From Robertmurraya korlensis NBRC 107688 (GTDB lineage Bacteria; Bacillota; Bacilli; Bacillales; Cytobacillaceae): a DNA stretch of 64,000 bases. Both the position numbers and the translations under genes were made by a program. Where the stretch lies: contig NZ_BCVH01000016.1 of assembly GCF_001591645.1 (NCBI RefSeq), positions 33,863 to 97,862 of the forward strand. The letters are read 5' to 3'. This document shows, in pieces, positions 19,500 through 28,537 of the stretch (positions within the stretch are counted from its first letter, which is position 1; each line of letters begins with the position of its first letter). The notes beneath the pieces were generated by a model that saw only the letters and a list, made by a program, of their open reading frames with translations, did no database searches and was not told the DNA's origin.

Positions 19500-20321
19500 T
19501 CATGTCACCCTATTCTCCAAAGTCCTAATCGTACGAAAGCGCGGATGTTCAGAAAGGACAGACTCTCTTAATCGTTTGACTACAGGGTGTTTAGAGGAAA
19601 AGAATTCATCATTTGAGTCGTAAAGCTCAATCAATTCTCCTCTTTCAAGAACGCCAATTTGATCCGAAATGGAAAAAGCCGCTTTAATATCATGTGTGAT
19701 AAAAAGATAAGATAAACCGTAGTCATCCTTTAATTCGCTTAATAATTGTAAAATCAAGCTTTGTGTCACCATGTCTAAACTACTTACTGATTCATCAAGA
19801 ACAATTAATCTCGGTTTCAGAGCTATGGCTCTAGCAATATTAATTCGTTGCAATTGTCCACCACTAAATTGATGAGGGTATTTTTTTAAATCCGATTCAT
19901 GTAAGCCCACACGTTCTAGTAGCTCAATCACCCTTCTTCTCTGTTCTTTTACCGTCAGTTTCTCATAGTTCTTTAAAGGCTCACTTATAATTGATTCAGC
20001 TGTCATTCGAGGATTAACCGATGAATAGGAATCCTGAAATACCACTTGGAGATCACGACGGATCTTTTGTCGTGTAAGCTTATCCGCTTTGTAAATATCA
20101 TGTCCTTGAAACAAAACCTGACCTTGCTGTGGACGTTGAATTCCAAGAATGACTTTCCCAAGAGTACTCTTACCGGCTCCGCTTGTACCAATTAAGCCCA
20201 AACAGGTTCCTTCTTGGATATCAAAGGAAATATCCTTAAGAACTTTTGTTTGATCCTTGCCATTAAAAAGCTTCTTCGACTGAAAGCTTAAGTTTACTTG
20301 CTTTACCTGTAATAAGCTCAA
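19500..20321 (-). CDS. nikE: Nickel/peptide-type ABC transporter ATP-binding protein NikE
   Basis: A 273-residue ABC ATPase with Walker A GTSGAGKST near residue 45, Q-loop VVFQDSYSSVNPR, signature FSGGQLQR, and Walker B LIVLDES. It is of the OppF/NikE type, which pairs with OppD/NikD as a heterodimer. It begins at a TTG (20321) behind GAGGGGGG. It is the last gene of the five-gene operon, 31 bp after nikD, and ends at the shared terminator. The substrate is judged from NikA. Confidence 0.9.
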   Translation of the reverse strand: MSLLQVKQVNLSFQSKKLFNGKDQTKVLKDISFDIQEGTCLGLIGTSGAGKSTLGKVILGIQRPQQGQVLFQGHDIYKADKLTRQKIRRDLQVVFQDSYSSVNPRMTAESIISEPLKNYEKLTVKEQRRRVIELLERVGLHESDLKKYPHQFSGGQLQRINIARAIALKPRLIVLDESVSSLDMVTQSLILQLLSELKDDYGLSYLFITHDIKAAFSISDQIGVLERGELIELYDSNDEFFSSKHPVVKRLRESVLSEHPRFRTIRTLENRVT

Positions 20322-20352
20322 TGGTGTCCCCCCTCGGAAAATATAATCATCT

Positions 20353-21183
20353 TTACAGCATATAGGTATAAGGTTGTTTCTCAGAATATAAGGTTGGCCT
20401 TGTCCTTAATAGCTTCTTCGTGTATTCATGTTGTGGATGATCAAATACTTCTAGTACATTTGCGGATTCTACTATTTTCCCATGTTGCATCACGATCACA
20501 TGGTCCGCCATTTCCGAAATGACTCCAAGATCATGAGAGATGAGTAAGATGGATGTTCCATATTCCGAGCGAATTTTATCTAGTAGACGAAGAACTAGCA
20601 CCTGGCTGTGAAGATCCAGTGCAGTTGTTGGCTCATCTGCAATAATAACCGACGGCTGTAAGCATGCAGCCATGGCAATCATTACTCTTTGAAGCATACC
20701 TCCACTTAATTGAAACGGATAGTATTTTAATAATTTATCTGGCTCCGGTAAATTTACACTTTCCATTACATCCATCGCAAGCTCCCTTGCTTGCTTCTTA
20801 TTCAACGATGTATGGGAGCGAATCGTTTCTAGAAACTGTTGACCAATCGTAAAAACGGGTGTAAAAGCATTCATCGGATTTTGCATGATAAACGCGATAT
20901 CTTTCCCTCTAATTTTCCTCATGTCCCTGTTACTTAAGCCATTTAATTCCCTGCCGTTTAGGGTAATGCTTCCTATAATATCTACATTTTTTCTATCGTG
21001 TAGCTGCAAGATAGACATACTCGTAACCGTTTTCCCACTACCGCTTTCCCCAACAAGGCCAAGGATTTCACCTTTTCTTAATCCAAAATTAATATCTTGA
21101 ACAAGTGTGGTAGAACCTTCCTTTGTTCTTACATCCACTTGTAAATTTCGCACATTTAAAATGTTTCGATCGTTTGTATCCAT
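20353..21183 (-). CDS. nikD: Nickel/peptide-type ABC transporter ATP-binding protein NikD
   Basis: A 276-residue ABC ATPase: Walker A GESGSGKTV near 48, Q-loop FIMQNPMNAF, signature LSGGMLQR, Walker B VIIADEPTTALD, H-loop LLISHDLG. It is the OppD/NikD partner of the following gene. It starts at the ATG at 21183 behind AAAGGAC, 18 bp after nikC, within one operon. Confidence 0.9.
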   Translation of the reverse strand: MDTNDRNILNVRNLQVDVRTKEGSTTLVQDINFGLRKGEILGLVGESGSGKTVTSMSILQLHDRKNVDIIGSITLNGRELNGLSNRDMRKIRGKDIAFIMQNPMNAFTPVFTIGQQFLETIRSHTSLNKKQARELAMDVMESVNLPEPDKLLKYYPFQLSGGMLQRVMIAMAACLQPSVIIADEPTTALDLHSQVLVLRLLDKIRSEYGTSILLISHDLGVISEMADHVIVMQHGKIVESANVLEVFDHPQHEYTKKLLRTRPTLYSEKQPYTYML

Positions 21184-21201
21184 TTCAACAGTCCTTTTTT
21201 A

Positions 21202-22032
21202 TTAGCGACGTTTCACTCCGAAACGTTCTGATAGTGATTCACCTAATAAGTTGAAGGTAACAACGACTAGCATAATCATTAAACCTGGGTATATCATCAG
21301 AGCTGGATTGGTTCTGATATACGACTTCCCTTCATGGATCATCGCTCCCCACTCTGGGGTAGGAGGTTGAACACCTAACCCTAAAAACGACATCGATGAT
21401 AAATTCATGATCGCCCACCCCATTTCTAAGGTTCCCATTACTGCTAATGAGGGGATCACATTGGGAATAATATGATTTTTCATAATGGTCCATGTGGAAG
21501 AACCACTGATTCTAGCTGCCGTAATATAGTTCTGCTCTTTCAAGCTTAAAACCATTCCACGAATAACCCTTGCGTAATAAACCCATTGTACGAGAATTAG
21601 TCCTAAAACGACTTGTTTTAGACCCGCTCCCCAAATGCCTACAAAACCAATAACAAACAAAAGACTTGGTATCGCCATTAGGCCATCACCTAGTCTCATT
21701 AACAATTGATCCACCCAGCCACCTTTATATCCAGCAATGATCCCAATAATAAGACCGATGCTTAAAGCCGAAATAAAAATAAGCATAGCATATCCGAGAG
21801 ATATACGGGCGCCATACAGGATACGTGACAACGTACATCGGCCTAAATGGTCGGTTCCTAATGGATATTCCAATGAAGGTTTCTGTAGCTTATCAGCTAA
21901 ATTAACAGCGATCGGGTCATTAGGCGCAAGCCAAGGGGCAAAAATAGTGATAACAAACAACACACACAGTATAAACGAACAAAATACAATTACTTTACGA
22001 CTTTTCAATTGTTTATAAAACTTTGCAATCAT
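21202..22032 (-). CDS. nikC: ABC transporter permease NikC
   Basis: A 276-residue permease with an N-terminal membrane helix (VIVFCSFILCVLFVITIF), the periplasm-facing PLGTDHLGRC segment typical of OppC/DppC/NikC proteins, and five further helices. The EAA-type loop is near residues 185-205 (ARISGSSTWTIMKNHIIPNV). Its start overlaps the nikB stop by 4 bp, so it is coupled to nikB. Confidence 0.9.
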   Translation of the reverse strand: MIAKFYKQLKSRKVIVFCSFILCVLFVITIFAPWLAPNDPIAVNLADKLQKPSLEYPLGTDHLGRCTLSRILYGARISLGYAMLIFISALSIGLIIGIIAGYKGGWVDQLLMRLGDGLMAIPSLLFVIGFVGIWGAGLKQVVLGLILVQWVYYARVIRGMVLSLKEQNYITAARISGSSTWTIMKNHIIPNVIPSLAVMGTLEMGWAIMNLSSMSFLGLGVQPPTPEWGAMIHEGKSYIRTNPALMIYPGLMIMLVVVTFNLLGESLSERFGVKRR

Positions 22033-22973
22033 TGAAATTGCCTTCCTTTTCTAGAGATACGTGGGTCAATAAACATTTGGATAAGGTCGACAATCAAGTT
22101 GCTAATAAGGAATAATCCCGCTGCTAATAGTACATAGGCTTGAATGACAGGAACATCACGGTTGAAAATGGCTTCAAGAAAATAACGTCCAAATCCTGGC
22201 CATGAAAAGACCGCCTCCACGATGATCGCTCCAGTCAATAAATTCCCTAAGTTCATTCCAAGTCCCGTAATCATCGGAGAAATCGCAATCCTTAATACAT
22301 GCTTGCCCATGATGGCCATCTCATGAATCCCTCTCGTCCTTGCAAAAAGAACATAAGACTCTTGTAAATTCTCTAAGATGCTAGCACGTAACAGGCGAGT
22401 ATATAGAGCGATTAAAGGGAATGCCAAAGTGAGGGAAGGAAGAATTAAATGCTTCCACGTTCCCGTACCTTCTACGGGGAAAAGGTCCAATTTTACAGAA
22501 AAGAAAAAAATAAATAAATATCCAAGCCAAAAAGATGGAATGGATGCTCCAATAAAAGAGAGGAATCGACTAAAATGGTCCATTCCACTGTTCTTCTTTA
22601 TACCAGCTAAAAACCCTATCGGCACACTTACGAATATAGCTATCAACAAACTACCTATTGTTAGTTGAATGGTTGCTGGGATTCGCGCGGAAATCTCTTC
22701 CCATACAGGTTTATTCGTAACATAAGATATGCCAAAATCAAATTGGCATATCTTAATAAGGGTATTCACATATTGAATTAGAAGAGGTTGATCTAAGCCG
22801 AACTCATGTCTTTTTTGTTCCAGCGCCTCATCCGTTGCTTGGATATGTGCTGCAGCAAAGTAGGCCTCTGCAGGATCCACCGGTGACAGGTTTATCATCC
22901 CAAACGTTATTAGTGTGGCTATTAGAAAGATGGGAACGATGGTGATGATTCGTTTAAAGACATAAGTAGCCAT
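22029..22973 (-). CDS. nikB: ABC transporter permease NikB
   Basis: A 314-residue permease of the DppB/OppB/NikB type: N-terminal helix, the MINLSPVDPAEAYF segment, six membrane helices, and the EAA-type loop FARTRGIHEMAIMGKHVLR near residue 205. It starts behind AGGAGGAGG at 22973, 19 bp after the binding-protein gene, and overlaps nikC by 4 bp. Confidence 0.9.
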   Translation of the reverse strand: MATYVFKRIITIVPIFLIATLITFGMINLSPVDPAEAYFAAAHIQATDEALEQKRHEFGLDQPLLIQYVNTLIKICQFDFGISYVTNKPVWEEISARIPATIQLTIGSLLIAIFVSVPIGFLAGIKKNSGMDHFSRFLSFIGASIPSFWLGYLFIFFFSVKLDLFPVEGTGTWKHLILPSLTLAFPLIALYTRLLRASILENLQESYVLFARTRGIHEMAIMGKHVLRIAISPMITGLGMNLGNLLTGAIIVEAVFSWPGFGRYFLEAIFNRDVPVIQAYVLLAAGLFLISNLIVDLIQMFIDPRISRKGRQFQ

Positions 22974-22992
22974 AACTACCTCCTCCTGATGC

Positions 22993-24621
22993 TTACTCTT
23001 TTACGCTAATTCCTGTAAATGGATGTTCATCTCGGTTACCAGGAAATGTAAAGTTAGAAATATCCTTTTTATAAATTGCTATTTTCTTGATATACGAAAT
23101 AGGGAGTATTGCACCCTGCTCTTGTAATGATCCTAAGATTTCTGAATATAGTTGTTGACGCTCAGCTTCATCTGTTGTTTGCGTAACTTTAGCGATTTGG
23201 CTAAGGATTTCTTCTTTGTTAGAATAAGCTGAAATGGCTTCATTAAATCCAAAACCTTCTGTAGCAACTATGTTTACAAAAGTATGTGGGTCATATGGAG
23301 CACCATAGTTACTGAAGAAGTTCATATCGAACTCATTCGCTTTGAATCTCTCAACTTGAGTCGTAAGCTCCACACCTACAATATTTAATTTAACACCTAA
23401 TCCTGCCCACTCTGATTGTAATGTTTCAGCCATTGTCTTTTGGATAGATTCAGCTGAGTTATACATTAACTCTACTTCTAGTGGTTTTCCATCTTTTTCA
23501 CGAACACTTTTACCTTCTGGCAGCTTCCAGCCAGCTTCATCTAATAGTTGCTTCGCTTTTTCTACATTATATTTTACTGTATTTACATCAATATCTGAAG
23601 TATAAGGGAAGTTTGTTGGTAAGATATAGTCAGCCTTCTCTTCCAATCCAGATGTAACTCCCTCAACCATTGCTGCTTTATCAAATCCATAATGTAATGC
23701 TTGACGAACACGTTCATCGGATAGTTGTTCTTTCGTTGTATTTAAAACAAGCTGTCTAGTAGCAACTGGTTCTGAAATACTAGTCCCGTAAGACCCTGTT
23801 GATTTTAATTGATTAAACGAATCTATACTAATAACACCCTCACCATAAACAAGGTCTAATTCACCTTTTTCGAAAGCAAGTACACGAGTTTCGGCATCAG
23901 GAATGATTTTAACCGTAATCTTCTCTACGCTTGGGAGTTCTCCCCAATACGCTTCGTTACGTGTGAAGACAGCGTACTCGTCTACTTTATAATCATCAAG
24001 TACCCATGGACCTGTCCCAACTGGCTTTTCTACCCCTTTGGACGTGTCCCCATCTTGAGGGAAACCAGCTTCTCCAAGGAATCGAACAGGACGTACAACA
24101 GCTAACTCCTGGATCGTAGGATAATAGGGTTCAGTTAACGTTAATTTAAACGTATTCTCATCGATTACCTCTGTTTGAGCTATCTTTGAAATAAATCCTA
24201 ACCAACTATGAAAATCTACATTTTTAAGTATAGCATCAAAGTTCTTTTTCACAATCTCTGCATTAAAACTAGTACCATCAGAAAACTTTACATTTTGGCG
24301 TAAATGGAATAAATATTCCTTCCCATCCGGAGAAATCTCCCAAGACTCTGCTAAATGTGGTTTTAGCTCTCCTCCATCACCGTAGCTCACTAAAGGTTCA
24401 TATACCATTGACTGAGAAAATAATTGAGACGGATTGTACACATGTGGATTCAATTCACCGATATCTCTAGGCCATGCAAAAGTAAGCGCATTTTCACTCT
24501 TACTTGTAGTTTCCTCTTTATTTTCTACTGATTCATTTGAACAACCGATTAAAGCTATTGATAAAATAAGAATAATCACAGATATAAGTAAAACTGGTTT
24601 TTTCATTATTTGATTAGACAT
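22993..24621 (-). CDS. nikA: Nickel-type ABC transporter substrate-binding lipoprotein NikA
   Basis: A 542-residue extracellular binding protein. The ATG at 24621 lies behind AGGAGGAG. A lipoprotein signal ends in the lipobox L-I-G-C. The mature part resembles Escherichia coli NikA along its length, as I recall that sequence: AWPRDIGELNPHVYNPSQLF, FSQSMVYEPLVSYGDGG, LTLTEPYYPTIQELAVVRP, PVGTGPWVLDDYKVDEYAVF. That supports a nickel or metal-chelate substrate over peptides. The promoter carries a strong Fur box rather than a NikR site. Iron-linked uptake, for example of a metallophore complex as in the staphylopine transporter, is therefore a real alternative. Confidence 0.88.
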   Translation of the reverse strand: MSNQIMKKPVLLISVIILILSIALIGCSNESVENKEETTSKSENALTFAWPRDIGELNPHVYNPSQLFSQSMVYEPLVSYGDGGELKPHLAESWEISPDGKEYLFHLRQNVKFSDGTSFNAEIVKKNFDAILKNVDFHSWLGFISKIAQTEVIDENTFKLTLTEPYYPTIQELAVVRPVRFLGEAGFPQDGDTSKGVEKPVGTGPWVLDDYKVDEYAVFTRNEAYWGELPSVEKITVKIIPDAETRVLAFEKGELDLVYGEGVISIDSFNQLKSTGSYGTSISEPVATRQLVLNTTKEQLSDERVRQALHYGFDKAAMVEGVTSGLEEKADYILPTNFPYTSDIDVNTVKYNVEKAKQLLDEAGWKLPEGKSVREKDGKPLEVELMYNSAESIQKTMAETLQSEWAGLGVKLNIVGVELTTQVERFKANEFDMNFFSNYGAPYDPHTFVNIVATEGFGFNEAISAYSNKEEILSQIAKVTQTTDEAERQQLYSEILGSLQEQGAILPISYIKKIAIYKKDISNFTFPGNRDEHPFTGISVKE

Positions 24622-24642
24622 TATAATTGCTCCTCCTATGCT

Positions 24643-24661
24643 GATAATGATAACTATTATC
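24643..24661 (-). promoter_or_regulatory. Fur box over the nikA promoter
   Basis: GATAATGATAACTATTATC matches the 19-bp Fur consensus at 17 of 19 positions. Seen as a 7-1-7 site (24,648-24,662) it matches TGATAAT-N-ATTATCA at all but one position. It lies immediately downstream of the -10 element, where a bound repressor would block transcription. Confidence 0.8.
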
Positions 24662-24662
24662 A

Positions 24663-24691
24663 ATAGTAGAGTCGAAGCATCTAATTGTCAA
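24663..24691 (-). promoter_or_regulatory. nikABCDE promoter
   Basis: On the minus strand, TTGACA (24,686-24,691), a 17-bp spacer and TACTAT (24,663-24,668). The -35 is a perfect consensus. The nikA start codon is about 40 bp downstream. Confidence 0.75.
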
Positions 24692-24759
24692 TACAATTTC
24701 CAATTGTCACAAAGTATTCACTATATATATGTTTGTTGTGTTTTTTATACCTAACTATA

Positions 24760-24792
24760 ATAAAAGGGGCTTCCCAACTAAGAGAGCCCCAT
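24760..24792 (-). terminator. Terminator downstream of the XRE-cupin gene
   Basis: Read on the minus strand, GGGGCT pairs with AGCCCC across a 13-base loop and is followed by TTTTATT. It separates the regulator transcript from the nikA promoter. Confidence 0.75.
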
Positions 24793-24829
24793 AAAATCAC
24801 TATAATTAACATTTGGTGTGCGTAAGGAT

Positions 24830-25402
24830 CTAAAGTTCAACTTGAGTACGAGAGTAGTATATGGCCATATTTATTTCACATGCTGTTTTTGTCGTATTTT
24901 CATAGACTTGACAATTATCCGTTGTAAAGGAGACTGAATCTCCATTATTAATCGTAAATGATTCTTCCTCACCAATTTTTACAGTAAGTCTTCCGGAATA
25001 GACAGTGATAGACTTCACTGTTCCAGATCCACTTCGTTCAGAAAAATGCATACATCCAGGTAACAAACGAATTCGATAGATTTCAACAGGAATACCAGGG
25101 GATGAAAAGGTGTTGTAGACTTCAAATAAGTTATCATCATCTGTAAAAAAGGGTTGTTCCTCTACTTTTTTGATTTTGACCGAGGGATTGGTCGTTATGA
25201 AAGAAGCAAACGGAATCTGAAGTCCTGCTGCTATTTTCCAAAGAGTAGAAACGGTAGGGTTAGAGGTGCCACGCTCAATTTGTCCGATCATTGGTTTGCT
25301 AACACCTGTTAAATCAGCCAAATCTTCTAATGTTAAATTCCGCTGCTGTCGGAAATAACGTAACTGTTCGCCGATTTGGACAGATAAAGAGTTTTTATCC
25401 AT
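24830..25402 (-). CDS. XRE-cupin transcriptional regulator
   Basis: A 190-residue regulator with an N-terminal helix-turn-helix (LTLEDLADLTGVSKPMIGQI, about residues 28-50) and a C-terminal cupin barrel (about 120-185; SGRLTVKIGEEESFTINNGD). The ATG at 25402 is placed behind AGAAAGGG; an ATG nine codons upstream has no site. It is divergent from the aminotransferase gene at 25,651, which by position is its probable target. An inverted repeat at that promoter is a candidate operator. Cupins of this class often sense an amino acid or polyamine. Confidence 0.88.
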   Translation of the reverse strand: MDKNSLSVQIGEQLRYFRQQRNLTLEDLADLTGVSKPMIGQIERGTSNPTVSTLWKIAAGLQIPFASFITTNPSVKIKKVEEQPFFTDDDNLFEVYNTFSSPGIPVEIYRIRLLPGCMHFSERSGSGTVKSITVYSGRLTVKIGEEESFTINNGDSVSFTTDNCQVYENTTKTACEINMAIYYSRTQVEL

Positions 25403-25540
25403 ATTTAATTTTACCCTTTCTGTATGCAATATTACACATCATGTTATTATAATATATTTATCATAAGTCAGAAAATTGTCAATACACCGACTATTGGTTA
25501 AATAATTTATTTAATTTTTCAAAATATTTTCAAAAAACCA

Positions 25541-25583
25541 TTGCACAACCCGGATGTTATATTGTACTATTTAAAACAATATA
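25541..25583 (+). promoter_or_regulatory. Aminotransferase promoter with overlapping inverted repeat
   Basis: TTGCAC (25,541-25,546), an 18-bp spacer and TACTAT (25,565-25,570). The inverted repeat TATATTGT / ACAATATA (25,558-25,583) spans the -10. It is a candidate operator for the divergently encoded XRE-cupin protein. Partner assignment is inference. Confidence 0.5.
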
Positions 25584-25650
25584 TCATATACCAATTTACA
25601 TTAACGTTTGATTAACTAAAATAGACCATTAATAGAAGGAAGCGACCACC

Positions 25651-26841
25651 ATGGATTATACATTTGCACCTCAAACCAAAAACTATGCATCCTCTGCAGT
25701 AAGAGACATTCTTAAGGTTACACAACAAGGACATGTAATCTCTTTTGCTGGTGGATTACCAGCCGAAGATATCTTTCCTCTTGAACAAGTTAAAATTGCC
25801 TACGATAAAGTTTTTGCTTCAGGAAATTCGTCTTTGCAATATGGTTTAACAGAAGGGTTTATCCCGCTTAGAGAGGCCATTAAAGCAAAGATGGAGGATA
25901 GAGGAATCACATCTACTATTGATAACATCCTTGTAACAACAGGATCCCAGCAAGCCATTGACTTGTTTTCACGGATTATGCTAACGCCTGGAGATGTTAT
26001 CCTTACAGAGGATCCCACCTACTTAGCAGCTTTGCAGGTGTTTCGATCTTACGGCGCAAATGTCATCTCCGTAGACAGTGATGAACATGGAATGTTACCT
26101 GAAGACTTAAAAGAGAAGTTGGAAACATGGAGTCCCAAATTTGTTTATGTCATTCCTACCTTTGCTAATCCAGATGGGAAGGTCTGGAGCAATGATAGAC
26201 GACAAAAGCTTTTAAGTCTTTGCCAAGAATATAATGTCCTAGTTTTAGAGGACGATCCATATGGGGATATACAGTTTCATCCTGAGGAACAATATTGCCC
26301 AGTAGCCTCTTTTGACTACGAACATAGACATGTTATCTATACAAGTACATTTTCAAAGTCCGTTGTTCCTGCACTAAGAACAGGCTGGGTAACCGGACCA
26401 TCGGAAGTCATCAATATGATGGTACAAGCGAAGCAGATGAATGATTTACATTCCAGTTCGATAGACCAACAGGCTCTTTATTATCTACTACGCGATTTTA
26501 ACCTTGCATCCCATATCGATTTAATTAGAAGTGTCTACTATGAACGGATGACCATCATGAGAGATTATTTAAATAAATTAGGTCCTGATTTATTCAAATG
26601 GAAGGAACCAAAAGGCGGAATGTTTATCTGGGTGGAAGGCAATAAAGATCTAAACACAACCGCTCTATTAAACCAAGCAGTTGAAAAAGGGGTTGCCTTT
26701 GTTCCAGGAGCTCCATTCTACGTGAATGCACCAAAGAACAACACCTTCAGACTTAACTTTAGCCATTCAACTCCTGAGACCATTGAACTCGGTATGGACC
26801 GACTATTAAGTGTTTTACTACAGCCTGAGGCAGTAAGATAA
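25651..26841 (+). CDS. PLP-dependent aminotransferase, class I/II (2-aminoadipate/GntR-associated type)
   Basis: A 396-residue fold-type I aminotransferase: ISFAGGLPAEDIFP, SSLQYGLTEGFIPLREAI, the TTGSQQAIDL phosphate-binding region, PTFANPDGKVWS, and the PLP lysine in YTSTFSKS near residue 232. FRLNFSH near the C-terminus provides the carboxylate-binding arginine. It resembles 2-aminoadipate/valine-type enzymes that act with XRE-cupin or GntR regulators. The start lies behind GAAGGAAG. A 20-bp repeat that is half of a terminator begins 6 bp after the stop codon (see 26,847). Confidence 0.9.
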   Translation: MDYTFAPQTKNYASSAVRDILKVTQQGHVISFAGGLPAEDIFPLEQVKIAYDKVFASGNSSLQYGLTEGFIPLREAIKAKMEDRGITSTIDNILVTTGSQQAIDLFSRIMLTPGDVILTEDPTYLAALQVFRSYGANVISVDSDEHGMLPEDLKEKLETWSPKFVYVIPTFANPDGKVWSNDRRQKLLSLCQEYNVLVLEDDPYGDIQFHPEEQYCPVASFDYEHRHVIYTSTFSKSVVPALRTGWVTGPSEVINMMVQAKQMNDLHSSSIDQQALYYLLRDFNLASHIDLIRSVYYERMTIMRDYLNKLGPDLFKWKEPKGGMFIWVEGNKDLNTTALLNQAVEKGVAFVPGAPFYVNAPKNNTFRLNFSHSTPETIELGMDRLLSVLLQPEAVR

Positions 26842-26846
26842 TTCAT

Positions 26847-26866
26847 CACAAAATAACCACTCCCTA
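26847..26866 (+). repeat. attL-like repeat: 20-bp copy 1 of the small integrase element
   Basis: CACAAAATAACCACTCCCTA, identical to 30,561-30,580. Here it lies 5 bp after the aminotransferase stop codon and is followed by unrelated IS-relic sequence. At the other copy it continues into a full terminator hairpin. Joining left flank, one repeat and right flank restores an apparently intact gene plus terminator. Confidence 0.8.
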
Positions 26867-26870
26867 ACTC

Positions 26871-27063
26871 TGAACTGCACCCCTTAAAGTAGATGTTGAA
26901 AAACCCCTTTCAGGGCAACACTTACTTTTAGGGGTGATTTTTTATGTCAATTAAAGGACAACAGTACCAAAACTACTCATCCGACTTAAAAATTGAAGCG
27001 TCCAAATGAAGCAGCATTTATTGATAAGAGAGGGCGTCGCGAAGAATATTAAATAAAGCCAAG
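26871..27063 (+). mobile_element. Truncated IS3-type insertion sequence relic
   Basis: Begins with TGAACTGCACCCCTTAAAG, resembling the terminal repeat and leader of Bacillus IS3-family (IS150-like) elements, followed by a transposase-A-like start at 26,944 (MSIKGQQYQNYSSDLKIEAS, then stop). A separated block (IDKRGRREEY) resembles a later piece of the same OrfA protein. The central part, OrfB and the right end are missing, so it cannot be functional. The family call is from memory of these leader and protein motifs. Confidence 0.6.
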
Positions 27064-27161
27064 CCGATTTTAGGGAAAGATACTGATTATATAATTGAAC
27101 TTTTTTCTCAGGATGAAGTGGCATGGGCAAAGCTTTTGTAAAGACTATAGTTCCTGTATGA

Positions 27162-27213
27162 ATACACTACCTGTTTCCTAAACTCCATAGGGAACAGGTA
27201 GTGTATTTTTATA
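27162..27213. terminator. Strong bidirectional hairpin after the kinase gene
   Basis: ATACACTACCTGTTTCC pairs with GGGAACAGGTAGTGTAT across an 11-base loop, with TTTTTAT following on the plus strand. It lies just 3' of the minus-strand kinase gene. Confidence 0.75.
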
Positions 27214-27226
27214 CGGTTTTATTACC

Positions 27227-28537
27227 CTATTTAATTGGAATTTCCACACGAGCAATTGTCTGATTTTCATTAGAATTAATTGATATGTTCCCACCATACC
27301 TACTTACTACTTCTTTAACGATAAATAGACCTTGTCCCCTAATTTTCCCCTGCTGTCCTTTCTTAGTGGAGAAACCTCTTATATATATCTGTTCTTTGTC
27401 CATTTCATTAATTGTAGGTCCTGTATTTGTAATTTCGAATATGTAGGTATCTGAAATCACTTTACAAACTATTTTTATTTTTCGTTCTTGTTCAGGAAGT
27501 TCTATTGTCGCTTCTATGGCATTGTCAATTAAATTGGATAATATTTTAATTAATTCTGTTGTCTTTATTTTGTTAAATGAATCATGAAAAACATCAAAAT
27601 GTACATCAATGTTATGATTTTGAGCCGAGAGCTTTTTCGTTTGCAAAAGCACTGATAACCCAGGATTACTTACTCCTAATGTAATCGATTTAATCAAGTG
27701 TACTTCATTAGAGAGATTGGTTAGATATTCGAGCGCTTTACCATGATGTCCGAGTTTTAGCAGGCCGTGTAGTACCTGAATGTGATTTAAAAAATCATGC
27801 CGTAAAGATTGAACAGAGGATATTAATGACTGAAGTTCTAACTGATAGGTATCTTCAGTATCCCCTACTTCTTTTTTTAACTCTCGTGTATACCAATTTT
27901 GGATTATTAGAAAAGAGACAAGCATGAGAATAACAAATAAACCGTTAAAAACAAGACTTAAAATACTGCTTTTTAATGCCTTTCCACTAATATGATTAAT
28001 AACATCTGCACTTATGTCGATTGCAAGGTAGCCAATAATTCCACTCAACGGATCCTCAATCGGTACGCCAACTGTTAAATAATCTCCATATATAGGATCC
28101 GTTATTATGTCAGTTGAAAATATCATACCCCTGTATGCCATCCCTACCTGTTCTTCTGGAACTGTACAGATTCCTCCGATAGGAAATTCCTCTTTTATCT
28201 CTTCCGGCAATGCAGCAATCATGACCTTAGATACTTTAGAATTATCGACAGCAAGTGTATACACATGTAATGCACCACTTTTTTCCCTAGCATCTTCTAA
28301 ATAACGTTTAATGACTGAATACTCCTTATTTTTCTTAGGATTTTCAAGAAACAGCTTATAAGTCTCTACATCTATTGATGCAGCTATTGATTTGGCAACT
28401 TCAATATTCTGATTAGCAATGGCGTTTTCCGTTGTTTTTATAATGCGATAATAAGAAACAAGTATATTAACCATTATAAAAATTACTAATAATAGAATAG
28501 ATACAACAAAAATGGACTTCAACCTCTTATTTTTCAT
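27227..28537 (-). CDS. Orphan DcuS/CitA-like sensor histidine kinase
   Basis: A 436-residue membrane kinase. It has an N-terminal helix (SIFVVSILLLVIFIMVNILV), an extracellular Cache-like sensor (about 38-185), a second helix (ILSLVFNGLFVILMLVSFLII), then a Spo0B-type phosphoacceptor domain with the H box SLRHDFLNHIQVLHGLL near residue 257, and a GHKL ATPase domain (N box LSNLIDNAIEA, G box KGQQGKIRGQGLFI). No response regulator gene is nearby. The ATG at 28537 lies behind AGAGGATG. It sits inside the 3.7-kb integrase element. Its sensor closely resembles that of the chemotaxis receptor at 14,216-15,958. Confidence 0.9.
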   Translation of the reverse strand: MKNKRLKSIFVVSILLLVIFIMVNILVSYYRIIKTTENAIANQNIEVAKSIAASIDVETYKLFLENPKKNKEYSVIKRYLEDAREKSGALHVYTLAVDNSKVSKVMIAALPEEIKEEFPIGGICTVPEEQVGMAYRGMIFSTDIITDPIYGDYLTVGVPIEDPLSGIIGYLAIDISADVINHISGKALKSSILSLVFNGLFVILMLVSFLIIQNWYTRELKKEVGDTEDTYQLELQSLISSVQSLRHDFLNHIQVLHGLLKLGHHGKALEYLTNLSNEVHLIKSITLGVSNPGLSVLLQTKKLSAQNHNIDVHFDVFHDSFNKIKTTELIKILSNLIDNAIEATIELPEQERKIKIVCKVISDTYIFEITNTGPTINEMDKEQIYIRGFSTKKGQQGKIRGQGLFIVKEVVSRYGGNISINSNENQTIARVEIPIK

